From Prolixibacter bellariivorans ATCC BAA-1284 (lineage in GTDB: Bacteria > Bacteroidota > Bacteroidia > Bacteroidales > Prolixibacteraceae): a DNA stretch of 64,000 nucleotides. Made by a program: the position numbers and the translations under genes. Each line of letters starts with the position of its first letter. Position 1 is the stretch's first letter. The notes under the pieces were generated by a model. It searched no databases and was not told where the DNA came from. It was given only the letters and a program-made list of their open reading frames with translations. The stretch covers positions 558,001-622,000 of the forward strand of contig NZ_JHXO01000001.1 in NCBI RefSeq assembly GCF_000621705.1, given 5' to 3'. Below, piece by piece: positions 29,626 through 38,119 of the stretch.

Positions 29626-29862
29626 ATGTCTGACGTTTCGGCTAAAGTTAAATCGATCATTGTAGACAAACTTGGTGTTGACGAAAGCGAAGTAACTAAC
29701 GAAGCTTCCTTCACCAATGACTTGGGTGCTGATTCGCTCGATACCGTAGAGCTGATTATGGAATTCGAGAAAGAATTCAATATTGCCATCCCTGATGATC
29801 AAGCTGAAAAAATCGGTACTGTAGGCGAGGCTGTTGCTTACATCGAAGAGAACGGAAAGTAA
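29626..29862 (+). CDS. acpP: Acyl carrier protein
   Basis: A 78-residue acidic carrier protein of fatty-acid synthesis. The phosphopantetheine attachment serine is Ser37 in the classic motif [15 protein letters not shown]. Length and helix pattern are standard. fabF starts 32 bases after the stop, and rnc follows fabF: a widely conserved cluster. Confidence 0.98.
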   Translation: MSDVSAKVKSIIVDKLGVDESEVTNEASFTNDLGADSLDTVELIMEFEKEFNIAIPDDQAEKIGTVGEAVAYIEENGK

Positions 29863-29894
29863 TTATTACTTAATAAAGGTCTTAAAAACTTACC

Positions 29895-31145
29895 ATGGAA
29901 TTGAAACGAGTTGTTGTTACCGGCTTAGGTACGATCAACCCGCTCGGTAAGAACATCCAGGAATTCTGGGAAGGCCTGAGAAATGGGGTCAGCGGTGCCG
30001 GCCCCATTACTCATTTTGACGCCTCCAAATTTAAAACGCAGTTTGCCTGCGAATTAAAGGATTTCGACCCGAATGATTATCTCGAACGCAAAGAGGTACG
30101 CAAACATGATATGTATGCTCAGTTTGCTTACATTGCTGCGGATCAGGCTATCAGTCATTCAGGAATCGACCTGGGAAAAACCGACAAGGATCGGGTAGGT
30201 GTAATTTGGGGTGCCGGTATTGGTGGTCTCGATACTTTCTATCAGGAAGTTACTGCCTTTAACGCGAATACGGAAAATCCGAGATTTACACCCTTCTTTA
30301 TTCCTAAGATGATTGCCAACATGGCCAGCGGTAATATTGCCTTGAAATATGGATTTCGGGGCCCCAGCATAACCACGGTTACTGCTTGTGCTTCGGCAAC
30401 CCACGCATTGATTGATGCAGCGACTTATATTCGGCTTGGAAAAGCCGATATGTTCGTAGCGGGTGGTTCAGAGTCAGCGATTAACCCGGCGGGTATTGGT
30501 GGTTTCAATGCCATGCGTGCTATTTCAACGCGTAATGATGATCCGAAAACGGCATCGCGGCCTTTTGATAAAGACCGCGATGGATTTGTGATGGGAGAAG
30601 GTGCTGGAGCACTTATCCTTGAAGAATACGAACATGCTGTTCGCCGCGGAGCAACCATTTATGCCGAATTGGTTGGTACCGGCATGTCAACCGATGCATA
30701 CCATATGACGGCACCTGATCCTGAAGGAGGTGGTGCTGCGCTGGTAATGAAAAATGCTCTTGACGATGCAGGGCTGAAACCTGAAGATATCGATTACATT
30801 AACGTACACGGTACTTCTACCGGATTGGGAGATGTTGCCGAGCCGAAAGCAATCCTGAAGGTATTTGGTGAGCATGCTTACAAGGTAAGTGTGAGTGCAA
30901 CCAAATCGATGACAGGTCACTTGCTTGGAGCGGCTGGTGCTGTTGAAAGTATTGCCTCCATTTTGGCTATGCAAAACAGCATTGTACCTCCTACTATTAA
31001 TCAATTTGAATTGGATCCCGAAGTGGACCCGAAAATTGATTTTACGTTTAATCATGCAAAAGAACGTCAGATTAATTTTGCGCTTAGCAATACCTTTGGA
31101 TTTGGCGGACATAATGCAACTGTAATCTTCAAAAAATTATCATAA
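29895..31145 (+). CDS. fabF: 3-oxoacyl-ACP synthase II
   Basis: Elongating condensing enzyme of fatty-acid synthesis. The 416-residue thiolase-fold protein carries the Cys-His-His triad: Cys165 in TACASATHAL, the first His in HGTSTGLGD and the second in KSMTGHLLGAAG with its conserved Lys. The C-terminal SNTFGFGGHNA is typical. It lies between acpP and rnc on the same strand. Confidence 0.97.
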   Translation: MELKRVVVTGLGTINPLGKNIQEFWEGLRNGVSGAGPITHFDASKFKTQFACELKDFDPNDYLERKEVRKHDMYAQFAYIAADQAISHSGIDLGKTDKDRVGVIWGAGIGGLDTFYQEVTAFNANTENPRFTPFFIPKMIANMASGNIALKYGFRGPSITTVTACASATHALIDAATYIRLGKADMFVAGGSESAINPAGIGGFNAMRAISTRNDDPKTASRPFDKDRDGFVMGEGAGALILEEYEHAVRRGATIYAELVGTGMSTDAYHMTAPDPEGGGAALVMKNALDDAGLKPEDIDYINVHGTSTGLGDVAEPKAILKVFGEHAYKVSVSATKSMTGHLLGAAGAVESIASILAMQNSIVPPTINQFELDPEVDPKIDFTFNHAKERQINFALSNTFGFGGHNATVIFKKLS

Positions 31146-31149
31146 ACAC

Positions 31150-31878
31150 GTGATAAAGGCTTTGAAGCAAAGGATAAAACTCTTTTCCTCTCCGGGGAAA
31201 GAGTTTTATTTGTTTTTGAAATCATTGCTGGGATTCTACCCGGGAACCCTGCACTTTTACGATATTGCATTTATTCACAAGTCGGCTTCCACAGTCGATT
31301 CTCATGGCTATCCGGTCAATAACGAACGCCTCGAATATCTCGGCGATGCCATACTTGGTGCTGTCGTTGCAGATTATCTTTATAATCGTTTTCCTCACAA
31401 AGACGAGGGGTTTCTCACACAATTGCGTTCCCGGTTGGTGAACCGGAGCTTTCTTACCAAACTTACTTTTAAAACAGGGCTGAATCGTTTTGTACAGTCG
31501 AATACGAACTCAGCTAACGAAACCAGTCACATCTACGGTGATGCCTTTGAGGCGCTCATCGGAGCCATCTATCTCGACAAAGGTTATGAGCAGACGAAGA
31601 AATTCATCGTTAAGCGCATCCTGACGGTTTATGTTGATATTCACAAACTGGAAAAGAAGGATACCAACTACAAGAGCCAGTTGATTGAGTGGGGACAGAA
31701 GAATAAAAAAGAGGTGAATTTTAAAACGCAGGACAATCCGGGTACTACCGGAGATAAACCTCCTTTTGTTTCTCAGGTGCTTGTTGAAGGTGAATTATTC
31801 GGAGAGGGTGATGGATATTCAAAAAAAGAATCACAGCAGCAAGCCGCGAAAGTGGCGTTGATGAAGATTCAGGATTAA
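31150..31878 (+). CDS. rnc: Ribonuclease III
   Basis: Double-strand-specific endoribonuclease for rRNA and mRNA processing. The 242 residues have the catalytic signature NERLEYLGDAILG (about 55-67), the second acidic cluster YGDAFEALIGAIYLD, and a C-terminal dsRNA-binding domain (YKSQLIEWGQ ... SKKESQQQAAKVALMKI). The start codon is GTG 31150, four bases after the fabF stop; no ATG gives a sensible N-terminus. Confidence 0.96.
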   Translation: MIKALKQRIKLFSSPGKEFYLFLKSLLGFYPGTLHFYDIAFIHKSASTVDSHGYPVNNERLEYLGDAILGAVVADYLYNRFPHKDEGFLTQLRSRLVNRSFLTKLTFKTGLNRFVQSNTNSANETSHIYGDAFEALIGAIYLDKGYEQTKKFIVKRILTVYVDIHKLEKKDTNYKSQLIEWGQKNKKEVNFKTQDNPGTTGDKPPFVSQVLVEGELFGEGDGYSKKESQQQAAKVALMKIQD

Positions 31879-31907
31879 AAAATTCCTGGTAAGATACTGG
31901 AAAAAGA

Positions 31908-31934
31908 AAAAGGCGGGGAGTACCCGCCTTTTAA
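31908..31934 (+). terminator. Terminator after rnc
   Basis: A 10-bp stem AAAAGGCGGG / CCCGCCTTTT with loop GAGTA. The T run after it is short, but the stem is strong and lies 30 bases after the rnc stop. Confidence 0.65.
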
Positions 31935-32217
31935 ACCAAAACCTAAATTCACCTTGTGAAAAAACTCAGTTAACCCCAAAAATTAAAAACCTATTAACCA
32001 CGTTTTATGTTACAAACATAGTTTTTTTATTTTAAAATGCAATCGGCAATATGTTAAAACGAGTTAAAAATTGATAATGCATCAGCTCATTTTAACGACC
32101 TATTTTCCCTTTATTCATCCCGTTTCAAATGTTAATTCCGAATGCATCTGATTGCTAATCAATCTAAGATATTGTTAAATATTGTTAAGGCTTGGTTAGC
32201 AGATAGTCTAAGTAAGT

Positions 32218-32225
32218 TATCTTTG
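32218..32225 (+). promoter_or_regulatory. Promoter -7 box immediately before the sensor kinase start
   Basis: TATCTTTG, a perfect TAnnTTTG match, ends 5 bases before ATG 32231. A TTGG at 32192 is a loose -33 candidate. Initiation about 7 bases downstream would give a leaderless or nearly leaderless mRNA. Confidence 0.4.
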
Positions 32226-32230
32226 TGTCC

Positions 32231-32521
32231 ATGAGCAGAAAGGTGATCTACTTCCTAAGCCTGACAATGGCAATTGCTGTTGTGGCATTGGTCTGGCTTC
32301 AGACAATGGCTATTAAGCGTACGTCGCAGCTTAAGGAGGAACACTTTAACCTGTTGGTTAACCGTGCTCTGGAGGATGTTGTTGAAAAACTCCAGAACGA
32401 AGAGATGAACCTATTTTGGTTTGGAGAAGATGATGCTACGACACCGGGAGGTGGCTCTGGTTTCTTCCCTAATTCGGGTGCGCTAAAGCCGCTTAATGAG
32501 AGGGTGCTAAGGGTGAATTGA
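32231..32521 (+). CDS. Sensor histidine kinase, N-terminal part (split by frameshift)
   Basis: About 96 residues from ATG 32231 to a TGA at 32519. The sequence is a signal-anchor helix (VIYFLSLTMAIAVVALVWLQ) followed by the start of a periplasmic sensor region (KEEHFNLLVNRALEDVVEKLQ). This is the normal N-terminus of an RprX-like Bacteroidota kinase, not a self-contained protein. The continuation is found one frame away from 32518. Both frames are open together only between 32500 and 32521, so a single lost base in that interval would explain the split. It could be a real inactivating mutation or a sequencing error. Confidence 0.75.
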   Translation: MSRKVIYFLSLTMAIAVVALVWLQTMAIKRTSQLKEEHFNLLVNRALEDVVEKLQNEEMNLFWFGEDDATTPGGGSGFFPNSGALKPLNERVLRVN

Positions 32522-33807
32522 GTCTTTCGTTTAATATGTCTGGTTCGGCCTATCGTAGTGGAGTGAAGACGGAAACCAAGATTTCTTTTGGTGACTCTAA
32601 TCAGGTTCAAGTGCAGCATCGCAGTATGGGGTCCATCCAGTTTACGGATAACTCCGGGCAGAATGGAAACATGATGCAAAACAAATTCCAGCAAAGCTCT
32701 GCTCGTCAGGAACGTTTGATTCGATCGATGGAATTTAATTTAAACCGATCGAGCATTCCTGTCAATAAGCGAATCGATCCGGATTATCTAAAACATCTGC
32801 TCAATACGGAACTCCGCAATAGCGGAATTACACTCGATTATCAGTATGCTGTTGAATCGCAGATAAGCGGAAAATCAACGGTGTTAATGGGAAGTGACGG
32901 ATTCGATCCGAGTCACCCCACGAAATACAGGAAGTTGCTGTTTCAAAACGATATTAATGTCAAGCCTAATTTTCTGACGGTTTATTTCCCTGAGCAAAGG
33001 GGATTTCTGATACAATCGACAGGTTTTCTGGTTATTCCGTCTATCTTGTTGACATTCATTATTATCGGAATTTTTGCCCTGACATTACATATTATTCTGA
33101 GACAGAAGAAGGTTTCACTGATAAAGAACGATTTTATCAACAATATGACGCACGAGCTGAAAACACCGATTTCTACTATTTCGCTTGCGTCGCAAATGCT
33201 AAAGGATACGTCGGTGACCCATACACCCAAAACGATTGAACATGTTTCGGGTGTAATTTTCGACGAAAGTAAACGACTAAGTTATCAGGTCGAGAAGGTT
33301 TTACAGATGGCTGTATTCAACGAAGGACGTCTGAAACTGAAAATGTCGGAAATTAACCTCAATGATGTGGCCGGTAGCGTGGCCTCTAACTTTCAAATCA
33401 GGGTCACCTCACAACAAGGTGAGTTGCATACAAAGTTTGCTGCCGAAAAACCAATCATAAAAGGTGATGAAGTGCATATTACCAATGTTCTCTTCAATTT
33501 GTTGGATAATGCTGTGAAATACAGCACGGAAAATCCGGAAATTGAATTCACCACCGAAAACAAAAATGGTTGGGTAGTGGTTGCAGTAAAAGATAAAGGA
33601 ATAGGAATTCCACGTGAACATCAGAAACAAATTTTTGAGAGATTCTATCGCGTTCCTACAGGAAATGTTCATAATGTGAAAGGATTTGGCCTGGGGCTGT
33701 CGTACGTAAAACGTATTATCGATGTCCATAATGGCCAGATTAAGGTGGACAGTGCCCCTGGCAAAGGAACCCGTTTCAGAATCTATCTGCCCGTTAAAGT
33801 ACAATAG
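32518..33807 (+). CDS. Sensor histidine kinase, C-terminal part (RprX-like)
   Basis: This frame begins at a TTG overlapping the TGA of the upstream fragment; an internal ATG lies at 32536. It encodes the rest of the periplasmic region, the second membrane helix (about residues 168-190), the phosphoacceptor H-box NNMTHELKTPISTIS (His near 212), the N-box NVLFNLLDNAVKY, and G-boxes KDKGIGIP and GFGLGLSYV. Joined to the upstream fragment it would be about 525 residues, normal for RprX-type kinases. Alone it lacks the first membrane helix. The response-regulator gene begins 3 bases after its stop. Confidence 0.85.
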   Translation: MSLSFNMSGSAYRSGVKTETKISFGDSNQVQVQHRSMGSIQFTDNSGQNGNMMQNKFQQSSARQERLIRSMEFNLNRSSIPVNKRIDPDYLKHLLNTELRNSGITLDYQYAVESQISGKSTVLMGSDGFDPSHPTKYRKLLFQNDINVKPNFLTVYFPEQRGFLIQSTGFLVIPSILLTFIIIGIFALTLHIILRQKKVSLIKNDFINNMTHELKTPISTISLASQMLKDTSVTHTPKTIEHVSGVIFDESKRLSYQVEKVLQMAVFNEGRLKLKMSEINLNDVAGSVASNFQIRVTSQQGELHTKFAAEKPIIKGDEVHITNVLFNLLDNAVKYSTENPEIEFTTENKNGWVVVAVKDKGIGIPREHQKQIFERFYRVPTGNVHNVKGFGLGLSYVKRIIDVHNGQIKVDSAPGKGTRFRIYLPVKVQ

Positions 33808-33810
33808 ATT

Positions 33811-34500
33811 ATGGAAAAAAAGACTAGAATTCTCCTGGCAGAGGATGACGAAAACCTGGGTCTGTTACTCAAGGAGTACCTCATTGCCAAAGGTTTCGAC
33901 ACAGAGCTTTATCCCGACGGCGAAGCAGCCTATCAAGGATTTATGAAAAGCCAGTTCAACCTCTGTATCCTCGATGTGATGATGCCCAAGAAAGACGGCT
34001 TCTCACTGGCTAGAGACATCCGTATGGTGAACACTGATATTCCGGTGATTTTCCTTACGGCGAAAAACATGAAGGAGGATGTGCTGGAAGGTTTTAAGCT
34101 GGGTGCCGATGACTATCTCACCAAGCCTTTCAGCATGGAGGAATTGATTTTCCGCATCGAGGCTATCCTCCGTCGAACCGAAGGTGAAGGGCAGGACGGA
34201 AACCAGGAGGTTTTCAAATTAGGAAAGTACACCTTCGATTCGCAGAAACAAACGCTTACCGATGGTAAAGAAACGCAAAAACTGACAACCAAAGAGAGTG
34301 AGCTGTTACGCTTGCTTTGTGTGAATGTCAACAAGGTGCTGGAGCGTAACTTTGCGTTGAAAACGATTTGGGTCGACGATAATTATTTCAATGCCCGTAG
34401 CATGGACGTATACATTACCAAGCTACGTAAGCATTTGAAGGATGATCCGGGTGTCGAAATTATCAACGTTCACGGCAAGGGCTACAAACTGATTGTATAA
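33811..34500 (+). CDS. OmpR-family response regulator (RprY-like)
   Basis: A 229-residue two-component regulator. The receiver domain has the acidic pair EDD (11-13), phosphoacceptor Asp55 in ILDVMMP, the Thr of IFLTAKN and the Lys of DDYLTKPF. The C-terminal winged helix (about 130-229) includes LTTKESELLRLL and MDVYITKLRKHL. It follows the split kinase by 3 bases and is presumably its partner. The regulator is intact even though the kinase reading frame is broken. Confidence 0.95.
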   Translation: MEKKTRILLAEDDENLGLLLKEYLIAKGFDTELYPDGEAAYQGFMKSQFNLCILDVMMPKKDGFSLARDIRMVNTDIPVIFLTAKNMKEDVLEGFKLGADDYLTKPFSMEELIFRIEAILRRTEGEGQDGNQEVFKLGKYTFDSQKQTLTDGKETQKLTTKESELLRLLCVNVNKVLERNFALKTIWVDDNYFNARSMDVYITKLRKHLKDDPGVEIINVHGKGYKLIV

Positions 34501-34524
34501 AATAGTTCGTGCAAGAACTTTAAT

Positions 34525-34568
34525 CAACAAAAAGCCCGGTTTCTGATCTAAGAATCCGGGCTTTGTTG
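34525..34568. terminator. Bidirectional terminator between the response regulator and lepA
   Basis: CAACAAAAAGCCCGG pairs with CCGGGCTTTGTTG across a 16-base loop between two convergent genes. T-rich flanks lie on both strands. Confidence 0.8.
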
Positions 34569-34583
34569 TATGTCGTATTTTAG

Positions 34584-36371
34584 TTAATCGAGTTTCAGAA
34601 CGGCAAGGAAGGCTTTCTGTGGTACTTCAACGTTACCTACCTGTTTCATCCGCTTCTTACCTTTCTTTTGCTTTTCGAGCAGTTTCCGCTTACGCGAAAT
34701 ATCGCCACCATAACATTTGGCGGTTACATCTTTCCGAACGGCTTTCACCGTTTCACGAGCAATAATTTTGGCGCCAATGGCGGCTTGAATGGCCACATCA
34801 AACTGCTGACGCGGAATTAGTTCTTTCAGCTTTTCGCAAATGCGCCGCCCAAAGTTGTATGCGTTGTCGAAGTGAATCAGCGTTGAAAGCGCATCGACCG
34901 GCTCACCGTTCAGCAGAATATCCAGTTTTATTAGCTTGGCCGAGCGGTACCCGGTAATGTGATAATCGAATGAGGCGTAACCTTTGGAAATACTTTTCAG
35001 TTTGTCGTAAAAATCGAATACAATCTCGCCCAGCGGCATATCATAAGTCAGTTCAACCCGGTCTGCGGTCAAATAATCCTGCTTTTTCAAGATCCCCCGC
35101 TTCTCCAGACAAAGCGTCATGATAGGACCAATGAAATCGGACTTACTTATGACTTGTGCCCTGATAAAAGGCTCTTCGATGTCTTCAATCAAAGTCGATT
35201 CAGGCATCCCGGATGGATTGTAAACATCCAGCACTTCTCCGGCCTTGGTATGTACGTGGTAGGATACGTTCGGAACGGTTGTGATTACGTTCATATCGAA
35301 TTCCCGGTCGAGGCGTTCCTGTACAATCTCCATGTGGAGCAATCCGAGGAATCCGCATCGGAAACCAAATCCGAGAGCTGCTGACGATTCCGGCTGAAAA
35401 GTGAGCGATGCATCGTTTAACTGCAACTTTTCCATGGCAGCTCGTAGATCCTCGTAGTCATCAGTATCAATCGGGTAAATGCCGGCAAAAACCATCGGTT
35501 TCACTTCCTCAAATCCTTCGATAGCTTTTTCACACGGATTCTTTACATGGGTAATGGTGTCACCTACTTTTACTTCACGGGCAGTTTTTATTCCTGATAT
35601 GATATAGCCAACATCGCCGGCACTTAGCTCTTTGCGCGGGTCCATTTTCATCTTTAGCACCCCGATTTCATCAGCCTGATACTGTTTGCCGGTGGCCACG
35701 AACTTCACCAGATCATTGGTGCGAAAAGTTCCGTTGGTTACCTTGAGTAAGGCAATAACTCCGCGAAAAGAGTTGAAAACCGAATCGAAAATGAGACACT
35801 GCAACGGGGCATCCGGATCGCCTACCGGTGCTGGAACGTCTTTTACAATGCGATTGAGGATTTCGGCAACGCCTTCTCCCGTTTTCCCTGAAGCACGGAT
35901 AATATCTTCCCGCTCGCATCCGAGCAAATCGATGATTTGATCTTCCACGACTTCCGGCATCGCATTTGGGAGGTCCATCTTGTTCAGTACCGGAATGATT
36001 TCCAAATCGTGCTCCAATGCGAGGTACAGGTTCGAGATAGTTTGTGCCTGAATTCCCTGGGTAGAATCAATAATGAGCAAGGCTCCTTCGCAGGCTGCAA
36101 TGGAGCGTGAAACCTCATAGGAAAAGTCAACGTGCCCGGGAGTATCAATCAGGTTGAGGATGTAATTTTGACCGTCCTGCAGATAATTCATCTGGATGGC
36201 ATGACTCTTAATGGTAATTCCCCTTTCCTTCTCCAAATCCATGTCATCGAGCACTTGCTGTTTCATGTCCCGATGGCTGACCGTTTCAGTCATTTCCAGG
36301 AGACGATCGGCTAATGTGCTTTTACCGTGGTCAATGTGGGCAATAATACAAAAGTTCCTGATGTTATTCAT
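34584..36371 (-). CDS. lepA: Elongation factor 4 (LepA), ribosome back-translocating GTPase
   Basis: A 595-residue translational GTPase. G1 is AHIDHGKS, followed by the switch motif [11 protein letters not shown]3 [12 protein letters not shown] and G4 LNKMDLP. The EF-G-like domains follow ([35 protein letters not shown]). The C-terminal basic domain unique to LepA is present ([20 protein letters not shown]). ATG 36371 ([16 protein letters not shown]) is the family start; a TTG two codons upstream is less likely. Confidence 0.97.
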   Translation of the reverse strand: MNNIRNFCIIAHIDHGKSTLADRLLEMTETVSHRDMKQQVLDDMDLEKERGITIKSHAIQMNYLQDGQNYILNLIDTPGHVDFSYEVSRSIAACEGALLIIDSTQGIQAQTISNLYLALEHDLEIIPVLNKMDLPNAMPEVVEDQIIDLLGCEREDIIRASGKTGEGVAEILNRIVKDVPAPVGDPDAPLQCLIFDSVFNSFRGVIALLKVTNGTFRTNDLVKFVATGKQYQADEIGVLKMKMDPRKELSAGDVGYIISGIKTAREVKVGDTITHVKNPCEKAIEGFEEVKPMVFAGIYPIDTDDYEDLRAAMEKLQLNDASLTFQPESSAALGFGFRCGFLGLLHMEIVQERLDREFDMNVITTVPNVSYHVHTKAGEVLDVYNPSGMPESTLIEDIEEPFIRAQVISKSDFIGPIMTLCLEKRGILKKQDYLTADRVELTYDMPLGEIVFDFYDKLKSISKGYASFDYHITGYRSAKLIKLDILLNGEPVDALSTLIHFDNAYNFGRRICEKLKELIPRQQFDVAIQAAIGAKIIARETVKAVRKDVTAKCYGGDISRKRKLLEKQKKGKKRMKQVGNVEVPQKAFLAVLKLD

Positions 36372-36722
36372 GGGCAAATTATATCTTATGTCCTGATTTT
36401 CTTATTGTAAAAGTATATTTCAAAGTTTCGCAAAGATATTCAAATTTTGATAATGAGCGGGAAAAATTCAGCGCCATTATTGAATGGTTATTTGCCGGAG
36501 ATATGCTATCTTTCAAGGGTTTCATCTGCTTGATCTTCTTCTGAAAGAATGATTTCAATGATGATTTTAAAACTCCATGTTTTTTTCGGACCGGACATAT
36601 CATCTAAATTTATTGATTAAGCAGTCGTGCAATAATTGTGGTGCCTGATAATATTTTAACTTTGAACCGCCAAATCCGGAACCGATGAAATGGTTTTTGT
36701 GTTCCGGACGAATTATAGAGAA
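36372..36722. other. Divergent intergenic region between lepA and the glycosyltransferase operon
   Basis: About 350 AT-rich bases holding the promoters of both directions. A clear plus-strand promoter is at 36635-36664. No convincing gene, repeat or RNA was seen. Confidence 0.6.
36635..36664 (+). promoter_or_regulatory. Candidate promoter of the GT2/LAB_N/GT39/epimerase operon
   Basis: ATTG (36635-36638), an 18-base spacer and TAACTTTG (36657-36664), a perfect TAnnTTTG. The predicted start of transcription is about 25 bases before the first in-frame ATG at 36690. Confidence 0.5.
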
Positions 36723-37442
36723 ATGAAGCAAAACAATATTCTGACCGTCGTCGTCCCCGTCTATAACGAGGAAAGGAATATGGACCGGCTGGAAAAAGAA
36801 CTTTCTGCATTTGTGGAAATTTCGTCCGTTCCGTCGTGCATATTATTTGTCAACGATGGTTCAACTGATGCCAGTCAGCAAAAACTGGAAGCAATGTGTG
36901 AACGGCATGAGGCGTTCTCATTTATTCAGTTCCGTCAAAACTGTGGACTCAGCGCTGCTATCAAAGCCGGTATCGATCAGGCGGAAACACCGTTGGTCGG
37001 TTATATCGACGCCGATTTGCAAACCACACCGGAAGACTTTAACAAACTTCTGCCATTTGCCAACGATTTTGCCCTGGTAACCGGGATACGCGTTAACCGG
37101 AAAGACAGCTTTGTGAAGAAACTGTCGTCGAAGCTGGCTAATAGCATCCGCCGCTCAATTACGCATGACGGCGCTTCTGATACCGGTTGCCCGCTGAAAA
37201 TAATGCAAACACCGGTTGCCCGGAAAATTCCGTTTTTCGACGGAATGCACCGTTTTCTGCCGGCTTTGATTCAGTTGGAAGAGGGAATCGTGAAAGAAGT
37301 ACCGGTTCGTCATTTCCCGCGAGTTGCGGGCGAATCGAAATTTCATTTGTGGAACCGCCTGGGAGGCCCGTTGAAAGATTTGTTTGCCTACCGCTGGATG
37401 AAAAACCGTTACATCCGTTACGAAATTAAGAAGCGCGGTTGA
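36723..37442 (+). CDS. Glycosyltransferase family 2 (polyprenyl-phosphate sugar transferase type)
   Basis: A 239-residue GT-A fold enzyme with VVVPVYNEERN at the N-terminus, LFVNDGSTD and the DXD-type YIDADLQTTPED (about residue 88). The pattern is that of dolichol/undecaprenyl-phosphate mannosyl- or glucosyltransferases, but there is no C-terminal membrane domain. The N-terminus is MKQNNILTVVV from ATG 36723; an in-frame ATG at 36690 would add 11 residues. Its stop overlaps the next start (TGATG). It probably makes the lipid-linked sugar used by the GT39 enzyme two genes on. Confidence 0.9.
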   Translation: MKQNNILTVVVPVYNEERNMDRLEKELSAFVEISSVPSCILFVNDGSTDASQQKLEAMCERHEAFSFIQFRQNCGLSAAIKAGIDQAETPLVGYIDADLQTTPEDFNKLLPFANDFALVTGIRVNRKDSFVKKLSSKLANSIRRSITHDGASDTGCPLKIMQTPVARKIPFFDGMHRFLPALIQLEEGIVKEVPVRHFPRVAGESKFHLWNRLGGPLKDLFAYRWMKNRYIRYEIKKRG

Positions 37443-38119
37443 TGGGAGATAACTTTTTGATATATAGCGTAGGTTTTCTGGCTCAGATACTTTTCTCCGG
37501 CCGGATGATTATTCAATGGTTTCGCTCCGAAAAAGCGGGCAAACCGTTGTCACCTACCATTTTCTGGCAGTTGAGCCTTTTTGCATCCATGTTGCTGTTC
37601 ATCTACGGAGTGCTGCGAAGAGATTTCGCCATTGTCCTCGGACAACTGTTGGTCTATTTCGTTTATATCCGGAACCTGCAATTGAAGAACCGGTGGAAAA
37701 CTATTCCGTTGATTTTACGATGGATATTTTACGTTCTTCCGGCCTTCAGTCTTGGTTACCTTTTTTCCGGGGCACCGAATAATATTCGTGAAATACTTGG
37801 AAACGATGATATATCGGTTGGCTTGTTGATTTGGGGTAGCGCCGGACAATTGATTTTTACTTTTCGGTTTGTTTACCAGTGGATTGATTCCGAAAGGCAA
37901 AACGAATCGGTATTATCCAATACTTTCTGGATTATCAGTCTGGCGGGCTCGTTAATGATATTCAGCTACGCCATTTTTCGCCTCGACCCGGTTTTGTTCC
38001 TTGGACAGTTAACCGGAGCATTCGTCTATTCACGTAATTTGTTGCTGGGATTGAATCATCCCGGTTTTTTGAGCCCGATCATCAGGAAAGCGGCCGCACG
38101 ACTAAAGAAACGATCATGA
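37442..38119 (+). CDS. Double LAB_N-domain membrane protein
   Basis: A 225-residue integral membrane protein made of two homologous halves. Half one has FLAQILFSGRMIIQWFRSEK then LGQLLVYFVYIRNLQL; half two has GSAGQLIFTFRFVYQWIDSE then LGQLTGAFVYSRNLLLG. Each half is a LAB_N domain, so named from the N-terminus of some lipid-A-disaccharide synthases; I recall that it belongs to the MtN3/PQ-loop clan. There is no LpxB catalytic part. Position between a polyprenyl-sugar GT2 and a GT39 transferase suggests a lipid-linked-sugar flippase or scaffold (inference). ATG 37442 overlaps the previous stop, and its own stop overlaps the next ATG. Confidence 0.87.
   Translation: MGDNFLIYSVGFLAQILFSGRMIIQWFRSEKAGKPLSPTIFWQLSLFASMLLFIYGVLRRDFAIVLGQLLVYFVYIRNLQLKNRWKTIPLILRWIFYVLPAFSLGYLFSGAPNNIREILGNDDISVGLLIWGSAGQLIFTFRFVYQWIDSERQNESVLSNTFWIISLAGSLMIFSYAIFRLDPVLFLGQLTGAFVYSRNLLLGLNHPGFLSPIIRKAAARLKKRS

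Larger units (their letters stand above)
31879..32230. other. Intergenic region between rnc and the sensor kinase
   Basis: 352 AT-rich bases without an open frame of note. It contains a terminator hairpin (31908-31934) near the left end and a promoter box at the right end. I see no RNA gene or repeat in between. Confidence 0.6.

Noticed and set aside
32500-32521. Programmed -1 frameshift in the sensor kinase
   Set aside because: No X-XXY-YYZ slippery heptamer or obvious downstream stimulatory hairpin; a lost base or sequence error is simpler.
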